Shown here piece by piece: positions 6,988-15,271 of a stretch of 31,520 nucleotides of DNA. The DNA comes from DASYAE01 sp036501535 (GTDB taxonomy: Bacteria; Actinomycetota; Actinomycetes; Streptomycetales; Catenulisporaceae). Location of the stretch: NCBI GenBank assembly GCA_036501535.1, contig DASYAE010000068.1, positions 1 through 31,520 on the forward strand. The letters are read 5' to 3'. The position numbers and the translations under genes were made by a program. Below the pieces are notes generated by a model. That model was given only the letters and a program-made list of their open reading frames with translations, was not told the origin of the DNA and searched no databases. Every line of letters starts with the position of its first letter. Position 1 is the stretch's first letter.

Positions 6988-7324
6988 GCGGTTGCGTCCT
7001 TTCGGGAGGTTCCGCCAGGCCGCGGGGCGCGGGTCGCCCCGGCGCGGACCGGGCGGTCCGGCCGGACGAGGCCGGCCGGTCTCCCCCAACCTCGGGCAGC
7101 CGGTATCCCGGCGCAGCCCGAGATAGGCCGATCGGGGTGGGCACCGAGCCGCACCGCCCGCAATACGCGCCTCACCCGTTCAGACGCTCGCGTCACCCGT
7201 CCACCGCTCATCCCGTCACCCGCTCGGCGGACACCGTCCGGTCCGGTCGAGGTCGGCGGCGCCGCAACCGCCGACCCGTCGGCCCGTCCGGCCGCCGGTT
7301 TCCAGCCCCGGCCCCGCGCCGGTC
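6988..7324. other. 337-base gap with a hairpin and three spaced CACCCG motifs
   Basis: No gene is supported here. It contains the ribosome binding site of the YegP-like gene (about 6996-7000), the hairpin at 7251-7276 that probably ends the DUF885 transcript, and three copies of (T)CACCCG at 7173, 7194 and 7217, spaced 21 and 23 bases. The promoter of the YegP-like gene must lie here but I cannot place it. Confidence 0.5.
7251..7276 (-). terminator. Hairpin after the DUF885 gene
   Basis: Perfect 9-base inverted repeat GGTCGGCGG / CCGCCGACC with an eight-base loop, 49 bases past the stop codon at 7325. Confidence 0.55.
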
Positions 7325-8995
7325 TCAGAGCCTGGCCAGCGCGGCCCGCAGCGGATCGAGGCCCAGCGAGCCGAGCGCCAGCGCCTCGCCGTGGAACTGC
7401 TTGAGGCTGAAGTCCGCGCCCTTGCGCGCCCGCGCCTCCTCGCGGGCCTGAAGCCAGATCCGCTCGCCGAGCTTGTACGAGGGCGCCTGGCCCGGCCAGC
7501 CCAGGTACCGGTCGAGCTCGAAGCGCAGCTGCTTCTCCTCCATCCGCACGTGCGAGCGCAGGAACTCCCAGGCCAGCTCGGCGTTCCAGACCTCGCCCTC
7601 GTGCCAGCCGACGCACTGCTCGGGAATCGTCAGCTTGAGGTGCACGCCGAGGTCGACGACCACCCGGCAGGCGCGCAGCAGCTGCGCGTCGAGCATGCCG
7701 AGCAGGTTGCCCGGGTCCCCCAGATAGCCGAGCTCCTCCATCAGCCGCTCGGAGTACAGCGCCCAGCCCTCGCCGTGGCCGGAGACCCAGCACATGACGC
7801 GCTGCCAGCGGTTCAGGCTCTCCCGCTCCACCAGCGCCTGGGTGCACTGCAGGTGGTGGCCGGGCACGCCCTCGTGGTGGATCGTGCTGACCTCCTGCCA
7901 GGTGGAGAACTCCTCGACGCCCTCGGGCACCGACCACCACATCTGCCCGGACCGGGTGAAGTCCTCGCTCGGCGGGGTGTAGTAGATGCCGCCGTCGTGC
8001 GTCGGCGCGATCATCGCCTCGATCCGGCGGGTCGGCGGCGCGAGCTCGAAGTGCGTGCCGTCCAGCTCCCCGATGATCCGGTCGGCGTATTCCTGCATCC
8101 AGGAGCGCAGGTTCTGGGCGCCGAAGATCTTGCGGGCCGGGTCGGCGTCGAGGGCGGCGACCGCCTCGTCCACGCCGCCGCCGGGCACGATCTGCTCGGC
8201 GGTCCGGGCCATCTCCGCCTGCAGCCGGGCCACCTCGGTCCAGCCCCAGGCGTAGGCCTCGTCGAGGTCGACGGTCGCGCCGAGGAAGTCGCGGGAGGAG
8301 CGGGCGTACCGCTCGCGGCCCACCGCGTCCTCCTGCGGCGCGTGGGGCAGCAGCTCGGACTCCAGGAAGCGGCCGAACTCGACGGTCGCCTCGCGGGCCG
8401 AGGCGGCGCCTTGGTCCAGTTCGGCGCGCACCGGCCCGGCAGCGCCGGTGCGCTCGACCAGCCCCGCGTAGAAGTCCGACGCCGGGTCGGTCCAGCGCAC
8501 GCACTGCCGGGCGACGGCCTCCACCTGGCGGACGGCCGCGGTGCGCCCGCGGGCCGAGGCTTCGAGCAGGGTGCGGCGCAGCTCCTTGAGCGTGCCGGGA
8601 ACGAGGGCCAGCCGGGCGGCGATGTTGTGCTGCGCCTCCTCGCCCTCGGTGGGCATGAGGTCGAAGACCTGCCGCACCGAGTGCAGCCCGCTGGTCAGAA
8701 CGCTGAGCTCGCTCTCGGTGTCGCCGGCGTCGTAGCGCTCGACCGCCAGCCCCAGCCGCTCCTGCATCGCCTCCTTGGCGACCAGGTCGCGCAGCTCGAC
8801 GGTCTCGGCCGCGGACAGCTCGGCGAGGGTCGCCCGGTCCAGGTCTGCCGCGGCCGCGTAGCCCTCGGGGCTCATGTCCGGGAGCTTGTCGTCGTACCCG
8901 GAGATGCCGCAATAGGTGGCCGTGAGGGGATTAAGCGCCGCGACCCGTTCGACGTAGCGGTCGGCGATGTCGTTGACAGCGCTCGCGGAATTCAT
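7325..8995 (-). CDS. DUF885-family (predicted metallo-) hydrolase
   Basis: 556 residues, within the usual 550-600 of the DUF885 family. The metal-site motif HHEGVPGHH lies at about residues 371-379, followed by GHGEGWALYSERLMEELGYL at about 400-420, which supplies the further ligand/acid residues. The fold is mainly helical and related to M32/M3-like zinc peptidases. No signal peptide is visible, so it is probably cytoplasmic. Substrate unknown; peptides are the usual guess. Of two in-frame ATGs (9007 and 8995), the second is chosen: GGAG lies six bases before it, while nothing resembling a Shine-Dalgarno box precedes the first. It is downstream of mdh on the same strand but separated by a strong terminator at 9028-9073, so it likely has its own promoter or depends on read-through. 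Confidence 0.9.
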   Translation of the reverse strand: MNSASAVNDIADRYVERVAALNPLTATYCGISGYDDKLPDMSPEGYAAAADLDRATLAELSAAETVELRDLVAKEAMQERLGLAVERYDAGDTESELSVLTSGLHSVRQVFDLMPTEGEEAQHNIAARLALVPGTLKELRRTLLEASARGRTAAVRQVEAVARQCVRWTDPASDFYAGLVERTGAAGPVRAELDQGAASAREATVEFGRFLESELLPHAPQEDAVGRERYARSSRDFLGATVDLDEAYAWGWTEVARLQAEMARTAEQIVPGGGVDEAVAALDADPARKIFGAQNLRSWMQEYADRIIGELDGTHFELAPPTRRIEAMIAPTHDGGIYYTPPSEDFTRSGQMWWSVPEGVEEFSTWQEVSTIHHEGVPGHHLQCTQALVERESLNRWQRVMCWVSGHGEGWALYSERLMEELGYLGDPGNLLGMLDAQLLRACRVVVDLGVHLKLTIPEQCVGWHEGEVWNAELAWEFLRSHVRMEEKQLRFELDRYLGWPGQAPSYKLGERIWLQAREEARARKGADFSLKQFHGEALALGSLGLDPLRAALARL

Positions 8996-9027
8996 GGGGT
9001 TCTCCATGATGACGCACGTTATCGCCG

Positions 9028-9073
9028 AAAACCCGCCTAGGCATTCCAGGGGGCCTGGAACGAGGCGGGTTTC
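9028..9073 (-). terminator. Two-stage hairpin terminator of mdh
   Basis: An outer perfect 10-bp stem (AAACCCGCCT at 9029 / AGGCGGGTTT at 9063) encloses an inner perfect 7-bp stem (TTCCAGG at 9044 / CCTGGAA at 9054) with loop GGG. Read on the minus strand, the stem is followed by TTTT, the classical form of an intrinsic terminator and unusual in such GC-rich DNA. It ends the mdh transcript (stop at 9159). Confidence 0.85.
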
Positions 9074-9158
9074 CGGCAGATGTCCGCTGCTCCGTCCCGG
9101 CGCCGCGGACCGGATACGGTGTCAGATCGCAGTGCGGGCGGGGCGGATCGCGGTGCTG

Positions 9159-10148
<990 letters not shown>

Positions 10149-10221
10149 CGCCTCTTCTTCTTTCCAGCGCACCGGGCCGGGGTTCGCCGGCGCCGGCCGA
10201 GTTCGAGTTCGCGGCTAGTCC

Positions 10222-10235
10222 ATGACATATGACAT
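10222..10235. repeat. Tandem heptamer ATGACAT upstream of mdh
   Basis: Two head-to-tail copies of ATGACAT in a relatively AT-rich patch of the 205-base gap before mdh, about 75 bases upstream of its start. It could be part of the mdh promoter or an activator site; there is no family knowledge behind this. Confidence 0.4.
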
Positions 10236-10353
10236 AGGCGTGGTTACCTGCCGGAAACGCTACTCCTGCGCCGCCGCGCGAACCGTGCCGCACGGTGTTC
10301 GACCGACTGTGAATCGCGCGACAGACCGAGGCCGCCCGCGCCCGCCCGGCCGG

Positions 10354-10689
10354 TCAGAGTGTGGCGAAGACGACCACGAGCAGCAGCAGGAACAGGCCGA
10401 TCAGGCCCATCGTGATCACGTCGGTGCCGCGGCGGCGCACCGCGAGCAGGCCGGCCCGGGCCGCGGGCAGCACGAAGCGAAGCACCGAGCCGAGCAGCAT
10501 CGAGGCCGCGAGCAGGGCGATGCCGCGCTTGAGGCCGCCTAGGCAGACCATGACCACGGCGGCGAGGGCGAGGGTGAAGACTGCGGTGAACGGCCATTCG
10601 GCGGCCATTGCGCGCAGAGCGCGGCCCGGCGAGCCGGACGTGCCCCGAGGACTGTTGGGCGCGGTGCGGCTGGGTGCGACTTCCACCAC
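10354..10689 (-). CDS. DUF3017-family membrane protein
   Basis: Up to 111 residues with three hydrophobic segments: about 31-48 (WPFTAVFTLALAAVVMVCL), 52-72 and 90-110 (DVITMGLIGLFLLLLVVVFATL). Between the last two is RFVLPAARAGLLAVRRRGTDV, which I recognise as typical of DUF3017. These proteins are encoded next to folD in Streptomyces; function unknown. Here folD is about 3.7 kb away with three opposite-strand genes in between. The GTG at 10689 is the longest start; a GTG next to it and the ATG at codon 28 are alternatives, and none has a clear Shine-Dalgarno box, so the N terminus is uncertain. Confidence 0.82.
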   Translation of the reverse strand: MVEVAPSRTAPNSPRGTSGSPGRALRAMAAEWPFTAVFTLALAAVVMVCLGGLKRGIALLAASMLLGSVLRFVLPAARAGLLAVRRRGTDVITMGLIGLFLLLLVVVFATL

Positions 10690-10786
10690 TCCACTTAACC
10701 ACGACTTCCGGCGGCCGGCGGCTTCAGTGGGGCCGCAGTGGCCGACCGGCCCTTATGCTTGCCCTGCTTGCCTGGTACCCGGGTGG

Positions 10787-10797
10787 GGAACAGTTCC
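10787..10797. promoter_or_regulatory. Short palindrome GGAAC-A-GTTCC
   Basis: A perfect 5+1+5 palindrome at the left edge of an AT-rich island in the divergent gap between the DUF3017 and LapA-like genes. It could be half of a regulatory region; no known factor is assigned. Confidence 0.35.
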
Positions 10798-10841
10798 GGT
10801 AATTAAGCCCGTGGCACACCGGACTGGTGGCATATAAGCGA

Positions 10842-10886
10842 GCACGCCAACGCATATGCAGCATTTATTTAATGATATTGGCGTGC
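10842..10886. promoter_or_regulatory. Dyad GCACGCCAA...TTGGCGTGC upstream of the LapA-like gene
   Basis: Perfect 9-base inverted repeats at 10842-10850 and 10878-10886 flank a 27-base AT-rich core that includes the palindrome GCATATGC. The right arm ends 27 bases before the ATG at 10914. The local base composition is the most AT-rich in the window. It may be an operator spanning the promoter, or a long-loop hairpin in the leader. Confidence 0.6.
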
Positions 10887-10913
10887 CTTTCAACCAAGGG
10901 GTGTGGGGTAGAC

Positions 10914-11216
10914 ATGGCTAAGGAGAGCTACGAGCCGATCGGCGCGCCGGACCGGGAGCCCGAGCGCCCGTCGCTGGCGGAGCGGCTGGTCGGTCCGAAG
11001 CTGATCGGCGGCGGCCTGATCGTCGCGGTCGCGGTGTGGTTCGTGCTGGTCAACAACAGCCCGACGCGGATCCACTTCTGGGTCGTCTGGGTGACCGCCA
11101 AGCTGTGGATGGTGCTCGGCGGCACGTTCCTGGCCGGGTTGCTGGCCGGCTATCTGCTGCGGGTGCGCACCTCGCGCGGCGGCCGCAAGAAGAAGCAGCA
11201 GCAGGAGGACGACTGA
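10914..11216 (+). CDS. LapA-domain (DUF1049) small membrane protein
   Basis: 100 residues. A polar N-terminal 29 residues (many Glu/Pro) precede two membrane helices at about 30-47 (IGGGLIVAVAVWFVLVNN) and 63-84 (LWMVLGGTFLAGLLAGYLL), joined by NSPTRIHFWVVWV, the LapA/DUF1049 signature (N.....V.F). It ends in a very basic, glutamine-rich tail, RGGRKKKQQQEDD. LapA proteins in E. coli help tune lipopolysaccharide assembly; in actinomycetes, which lack it, the role is unknown. The ATG at 10914 is chosen because the family starts there; the purine-rich GTGGGGTAG upstream is a moderate ribosome binding site. Its stop codon lies inside the first of three short tandem repeats. Confidence 0.82.
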   Translation: MAKESYEPIGAPDREPERPSLAERLVGPKLIGGGLIVAVAVWFVLVNNSPTRIHFWVVWVTAKLWMVLGGTFLAGLLAGYLLRVRTSRGGRKKKQQQEDD

Positions 11217-11252
11217 CCGCACCCCTGACGCCGCACCTCTGACACCGCACCT
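11213..11252. repeat. Three tandem copies of CTGAC(N)CCGCACCT
   Basis: A 12-base copy at 11213 is followed by two 14-base copies at 11225 and 11239 that differ at one position. The stop codon TGA of the LapA-like gene is inside the first unit. Confidence 0.6.
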
Positions 11253-11501
11253 CGGCTGACGAGGCCTCAGGCGGCGCCCGGGGCACCGGACCGCAGCGCA
11301 TCGCCGCCGTTCACGGCGCGCAGAGCGCGGGTGGCGCGTCCGTGCCGTGCGGGCTCCCGGGTGTGGCGAAATGACACTTGATGCTCTGTCGTGTCCGACC
11401 GATCCCGGTTCTAGACTGCGTTCTTAGCCACGGTCCCCACTCACCAATCCGTTCCCGGAGCCAAACCGCCTCCGGGGACACCGGGCATGCGGGAGGCAGC
11501 G

Positions 11502-11741
11502 ATGACGATCGGAAACGACGGCGGGCGGCGGGCGGACCGGGAGGGACTCGAGCCGGTGGCCGTCTTCTGCGGCCAGTGCAACTGCGGCTGCCCGGAGCTG
11601 TTCGTGGACCACGATGCGGACGAGGCCCGCCGGGTCGTGCTCACCGACGACTTCGGCCAGCGGGTGCAGATGTCCCTCGAACAGCTCTCCGCACTCGTAT
11701 CGGATGTGAAGAACGGGGTACTCGACAGCCTGGTCGGCTGA
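11502..11741 (+). CDS. Small CxxCxCxC protein, actinobacterial conserved hypothetical
   Basis: 79 residues with no membrane segment. A cysteine cluster VFCGQCNCGCPELFVD places Cys at 23, 26, 28 and 30, followed by VVLTDDFGQRVQMSLEQL and a helical end NGVLDSLVG. I recall similar small proteins (GxCxCGCPxLFVD ... TDDFGQ) in many actinomycetes; no function is known to me. Four closely spaced cysteines suggest a zinc or iron site. The ATG at 11502 is chosen over the one 15 bases upstream because GGGAGG lies five bases before it. Isolated gene between the LapA-like gene and glgB, with a strong terminator after it. Confidence 0.8.
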   Translation: MTIGNDGGRRADREGLEPVAVFCGQCNCGCPELFVDHDADEARRVVLTDDFGQRVQMSLEQLSALVSDVKNGVLDSLVG

Positions 11742-11791
11742 CCGGGCGCCCCGTCCCAGCAAGGGGAGCACCCGGCGAGCCGGCGACATCG

Positions 11792-11822
11792 GCCGGGTGC
11801 GGCGCGCACCGCCGCACCCGGC
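11792..11822 (+). terminator. Perfect 12-bp hairpin terminator
   Basis: GCCGGGTGCGGC / GCCGCACCCGGC with a seven-base loop GCGCACC, 50 bases past the stop of the small cysteine protein and 61 bases before glgB. Confidence 0.8.
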
Positions 11823-11882
11823 TGTCATACGTGGGATTGTTGTCCCGAGCCCCCGGAACGCCCCCCTTGACGCGGATAGGAC

Positions 11883-14387
11883 GTGGTAGCCGTGCCTCTG
11901 TCGGCTTCTTCCCTGGCCCTCCTCGGCGAAGAAGAGCGCAGAGCTCTGCTGGACGGAGCGGTGCACGATCCGCACCGCTATCTCGGGGCCCATCCGATCA
12001 AGCTGCAGGACGGCGCGACCGGGCGCACCGGGACCCTGATCAGGGTGTTGCGCCCATTCGCCGGAATCGTCGCCGTGCGCACCGCCGACGGCGGCCGGCA
12101 CGAACTTGAGCCCGAGGGCGAGGGCCTGTTCTCCGCGGTGCTGCCGGTGCCTCCGGGCGATTACCGGCTGGAGATCGGATATGGCGAGGGCGCCGGGGAG
12201 GCGGACGACCCTTACCGCTTCCTGCCGACGCTGGGTGATATCGACCTGCACCTCATCGGCGAGGGCCGGCACGAGCAGCTGTGGGAGGTGCTCGGCGCGC
12301 GGGTGCGGCGGTACGACAGCCCGCCCGGATCGCCGTTCCCGGCGCCGACCGGCGTCTCGTTCGCGGTGTGGGCGCCCAATGCGCGCGGCGTGCGGGTGAT
12401 CGGCGACTTCAACTACTGGAACGGCACCAGCCATCCGATGCGCTCGCTCGGCTCGTCCGGGGTCTGGGAGCTGTTCGTGCCGGGGGTCGGCGCCGGGGCC
12501 CGGTACAAGTACGAGATCCTGGGCCGGGACGGGGTGTGGCGGCAGAAGGCCGACCCGATGGCCCGCCAGTCCGAGCAGCCCCCGGCGACCGCCTCGGTCG
12601 TGGCGGAGTCGCACTTCCGCTGGAGCGACGGCGACTGGGTGGACCGGCGGACCAAGTTCGACGCCCACCGCTCCCCGGTCTCGATCTACGAGCTGCACCT
12701 GGCGTCGTGGCGGCCGGGCCTGGACTACCGCGGGCTGGCCGAGGAGCTGCCGCCCTACCTGAACGAGCTCGGATTCACCCATGTGGAGTTCATGCCGCCG
12801 GCCGAGCACCCGTTCGGCGGATCGTGGGGCTACCAGGTCTCCTCCTACTTCGCGCCCACCGCCCGGCTCGGCTCCCCGGACGACTTCAAGGCGCTGATGG
12901 ACGCGCTGCACCGGGCCGGCATCGGGGTGATCGTGGACTGGGTCCCGGCGCACTTCCCGAAGGACTCCTGGGCGCTGGCCGAGTTCGACGGCACCTCGCT
13001 GTACGAGCACCCGGACCCGTGGCGCGGCGAGCACCCGGACTGGGGCACCCTGGTGTTCGACTTCGGCCGGCGCGAGGTGCGCAACTTCCTGGTCGCCTCG
13101 GCGCTGTTCTGGTGCGAGGAGATGCACGTCGACGGGCTGCGGGTGGACGCGGTCGCCTCGATGCTCTACCTGGACTACTCCCGGGAGAACGGGCAGTGGC
13201 ACTCGAACGCGTACGGCGGCCGGGAGAACCTGGAGGCGGTCTCGTTCCTGCAGGAGCTGACCGCGACCGTGTACAAGCGGGTGCCGGGGGTCATCGTGAC
13301 CGCAGAGGAGTCGACCGCCTGGCCGGGCGTGACCCAGCCGACCGACCAGCGGATCGACGGCGGCACCGGGGTGCCGGGGCTGACCGGCCTGGGCTTCGGC
13401 TTCAAGTGGAACATGGGCTGGATGCACGACACGCTCAGCTATCTGGCCGAGGACCCGGTCAACCGCAGCTACCACCACCACCGGATGACCTTCTCGCTGG
13501 TCTACGCCTTCTCCGAGAACTACATCCTGCCGATCAGCCACGACGAGGTGGTGCACGGCAAGGGCTCGCTGCTGCGCAAGATGCCCGGCGACCGCTGGCA
13601 GCAGCTGGCGAACCTGCGCGCCTACCTCGCGTTCATGTGGACTCATCCGGGCAAGCAGCTGCTGTTCTCCGGCTGCGAGTTCGCCCAGGAGGGCGAGTGG
13701 TCCGAGCAGCAGGGGCTCGAATGGTGGCGGCTCGACCTGCCGGAGCACCGCGGCGTCTTCCGGCTGGTGCAGGACATCAACGCGCGCTATCGGGAGCAGC
13801 CGGCGCTGTGGGAGCAGGACACCTCGCCGAGCGGCTTCTCCTGGCTGGCCGGGGACGACGGGCAGCACAACGTGTTCGCGTTCGTGCGCTGGGCCTTCGA
13901 CGGCACGCCGCTGGTCTGCGTGGTCAACTTCGCGGGGGTGCCGTGGGAGGGCTACACGCTGGCCCTGCCGCTGCCCGCGGACCGCGCGCTGGTCTGGGAC
14001 GAGGTGCTCAACACCGACGCGGAGATGTACGGCGGCTCCGGCGTGGGCAACCTCGGCTCGGTGTCGGTGGTCGACGAGGGCTGGAACGGCTGGCCGGCCC
14101 GCGCCGTGCTGCGCCTGCCGCCGCTCGGCGCGCTCTGGCTGGCCCCCCGCCTGCTGGACGAGCCGGAGGGCGGGCCGGCGCAGGCCGAGGCGGCGCGGGA
14201 GGAAGTGCTCGCGGAGGCGGAGGCCGTCGTCGAGGGCGCCGCGGCCGCGGTCGGGCCGGAGCCGGCCGCCGTGTCAGTGGTCGAGGTCGAGCCATCCATC
14301 GTCGAGCCGGGCGAGCGGGAGGTGGCCGAGCCGACGCCGACGGTGCCGCAGAGCGGGCGGACCGGTTCGGCGCGGCCGGCCGAGTAG
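11883..14387 (+). CDS. glgB: 1,4-alpha-glucan branching enzyme (GH13)
   Basis: Introduces alpha-1,6 branches into glycogen; cytoplasmic. Up to 834 residues. An N1 domain covers about 1-120 (HDPHRYLGAHP). The CBM48 region centres on about 160 (SFAVWAPNARGVRVIGDFNYW). The GH13 barrel follows with GYQVSSYFAPTARLGSPDDF, DWVPAHFPKD, the nucleophile Asp in DGLRVDAVASMLYLDYSR (about 415-430), the acid Glu in VTAEESTAWPGV (about 474) and ISHDEVVHGKGSL. A C-terminal beta domain ends near 755. The last 80 or so residues are a low-complexity Glu/Ala/Pro/Val-rich tail absent from most relatives. GTG at 11883 and GTG at 11892 are both possible; AGGAC fits the second slightly better. No glgE or treS, the usual actinomycete neighbours, is adjacent. 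It is convergent with folD, 20 bases apart. Confidence 0.95.
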   Translation: MVAVPLSASSLALLGEEERRALLDGAVHDPHRYLGAHPIKLQDGATGRTGTLIRVLRPFAGIVAVRTADGGRHELEPEGEGLFSAVLPVPPGDYRLEIGYGEGAGEADDPYRFLPTLGDIDLHLIGEGRHEQLWEVLGARVRRYDSPPGSPFPAPTGVSFAVWAPNARGVRVIGDFNYWNGTSHPMRSLGSSGVWELFVPGVGAGARYKYEILGRDGVWRQKADPMARQSEQPPATASVVAESHFRWSDGDWVDRRTKFDAHRSPVSIYELHLASWRPGLDYRGLAEELPPYLNELGFTHVEFMPPAEHPFGGSWGYQVSSYFAPTARLGSPDDFKALMDALHRAGIGVIVDWVPAHFPKDSWALAEFDGTSLYEHPDPWRGEHPDWGTLVFDFGRREVRNFLVASALFWCEEMHVDGLRVDAVASMLYLDYSRENGQWHSNAYGGRENLEAVSFLQELTATVYKRVPGVIVTAEESTAWPGVTQPTDQRIDGGTGVPGLTGLGFGFKWNMGWMHDTLSYLAEDPVNRSYHHHRMTFSLVYAFSENYILPISHDEVVHGKGSLLRKMPGDRWQQLANLRAYLAFMWTHPGKQLLFSGCEFAQEGEWSEQQGLEWWRLDLPEHRGVFRLVQDINARYREQPALWEQDTSPSGFSWLAGDDGQHNVFAFVRWAFDGTPLVCVVNFAGVPWEGYTLALPLPADRALVWDEVLNTDAEMYGGSGVGNLGSVSVVDEGWNGWPARAVLRLPPLGALWLAPRLLDEPEGGPAQAEAAREEVLAEAEAVVEGAAAAVGPEPAAVSVVEVEPSIVEPGEREVAEPTPTVPQSGRTGSARPAE

Positions 14388-14402
14388 TAGGTGCGGCCGC
14401 GC
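14370..14402. terminator. Possible bidirectional hairpin between glgB and folD
   Basis: GCGCGGCC (14370-14377) and GGCCGCGC (14395-14402) form an 8-bp stem whose 17-base loop contains the glgB stop codon. The convergent folD stop lies at 14408, so it could serve both genes. Confidence 0.45.
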
Positions 14403-14407
14403 TCCAG

Positions 14408-15271
14408 CTAGGCGGGCAGCAGGGCGGCGCGGCGCTCGGCCGCCTCGACGACGTTGCTGAGCAGCAGCGCCCGGGTCATCGGCCCGACCCCGCCGGGGTT
14501 GGGCGAGAGGAAGCCGGCGACGTCGGCGACGCCGGGGGCCACGTCCCCGGTGAGCTTGCCGTCGACGTGCGAGACGCCGACGTCGAGCACGGCCGCGCCC
14601 GGTTTGACCATGTCGGGCTTGATCAGGTGCGGTACCCCGGCCGCGGCGACCACGATGTCCGCGCGCCGGGTGTGCCCGGCCAGGTCGCGGGTTCCGGTGT
14701 GGCAAAGCATCACGGTGGCGTTCTCCGAGCGGCGGGTCAGGATCAGGCCGAGCGGCCGGCCGACCGTGATGCCGCGGCCGACCACGACCACGTCGGCGCC
14801 GTCGAGCGGCACGTTGAAGCGGCGCAGCAGCACGATCGCGCCGTAGGGGGTGCAGGGCAGCGGGCCGGGCTTGCCGAGCACGAGCTTGCCGAGGTTGACC
14901 GGGTGCAGGCCGTCGGCGTCCTTGTCCGGGTCGACCCGCTCCAGCACCTCGTATTCGTCCAGGCCCTTGGGCAGCGGCAGCTGGACCAGGTAGGCGTGGC
15001 AGGCCGGGTCGGCGTTCAGCTCGGCGACGACCTGCTCGACCTGCTCCTGCGTGGCGTTGGCCGGCAGCCGGCGGTCGATCGAGGCGATGCCGACCTTGGC
15101 GCAGTCGCGGTGCTTCATCGCGACGTAGGAGTGCGAGCCGGGGTCGTCGCCGACCAGCAGGGTCGCCAGGCCCGGCACCACGCCCCGGGCGGCCAGTTCG
15201 CCGACCCGGCGGGCCAGGTCCTCGCGGATCTCGGCCGCCGTCAGCCAGCCGTCCAGAATCGTCGCCGTCAT
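14408..15271 (-). CDS. folD: Bifunctional methylene-THF dehydrogenase / methenyl-THF cyclohydrolase
   Basis: Converts 5,10-methylene-THF to 10-formyl-THF in two steps with NADP+, feeding purine formylation by PurN and PurH nearby. With the start at 15271 it has 287 residues, the family length. The start MTATILDG matches the family N terminus. The catalytic region is SHSYVAMKHRDCAKVGI with the Lys of YxxxK; then VQLPLPKGLDE, a substrate-binding string, and PCTPYGAI. The Rossmann part has VVVGRGITVGRPLGLIL and the end is PNPGGVGPMTRALLLSNV. An ATG nine bases upstream (15280) is an alternative; its surroundings match trpS. A TAGACC hexamer about 15 bases before 15280 could be a -10 box. It is separated from purH by the plus-strand DUF4190 gene, so these folate genes are not one transcript. 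Confidence 0.95.
   Translation of the reverse strand: MTATILDGWLTAAEIREDLARRVGELAARGVVPGLATLLVGDDPGSHSYVAMKHRDCAKVGIASIDRRLPANATQEQVEQVVAELNADPACHAYLVQLPLPKGLDEYEVLERVDPDKDADGLHPVNLGKLVLGKPGPLPCTPYGAIVLLRRFNVPLDGADVVVVGRGITVGRPLGLILTRRSENATVMLCHTGTRDLAGHTRRADIVVAAAGVPHLIKPDMVKPGAAVLDVGVSHVDGKLTGDVAPGVADVAGFLSPNPGGVGPMTRALLLSNVVEAAERRAALLPA

Noticed and set aside
8996..9007. The upstream ATG (9007) as start of the DUF885 gene
   Set aside because: The first codons ATG-GAG form the GGAG ribosome binding site for the ATG at 8995, and nothing suitable precedes the first ATG.
10149..10172. An eight-residue longer malate dehydrogenase
   Set aside because: These codons form the purine-rich ribosome binding site, and the family starts at MTRTPVNVTVTG.
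11378..11417. TTGATG ... TAGACT as a promoter for the small cysteine protein
   Set aside because: The hexamers are 28 bases apart, too far for a normal sigma factor; TAGACT alone may still be a -10 box but has no proper -35.
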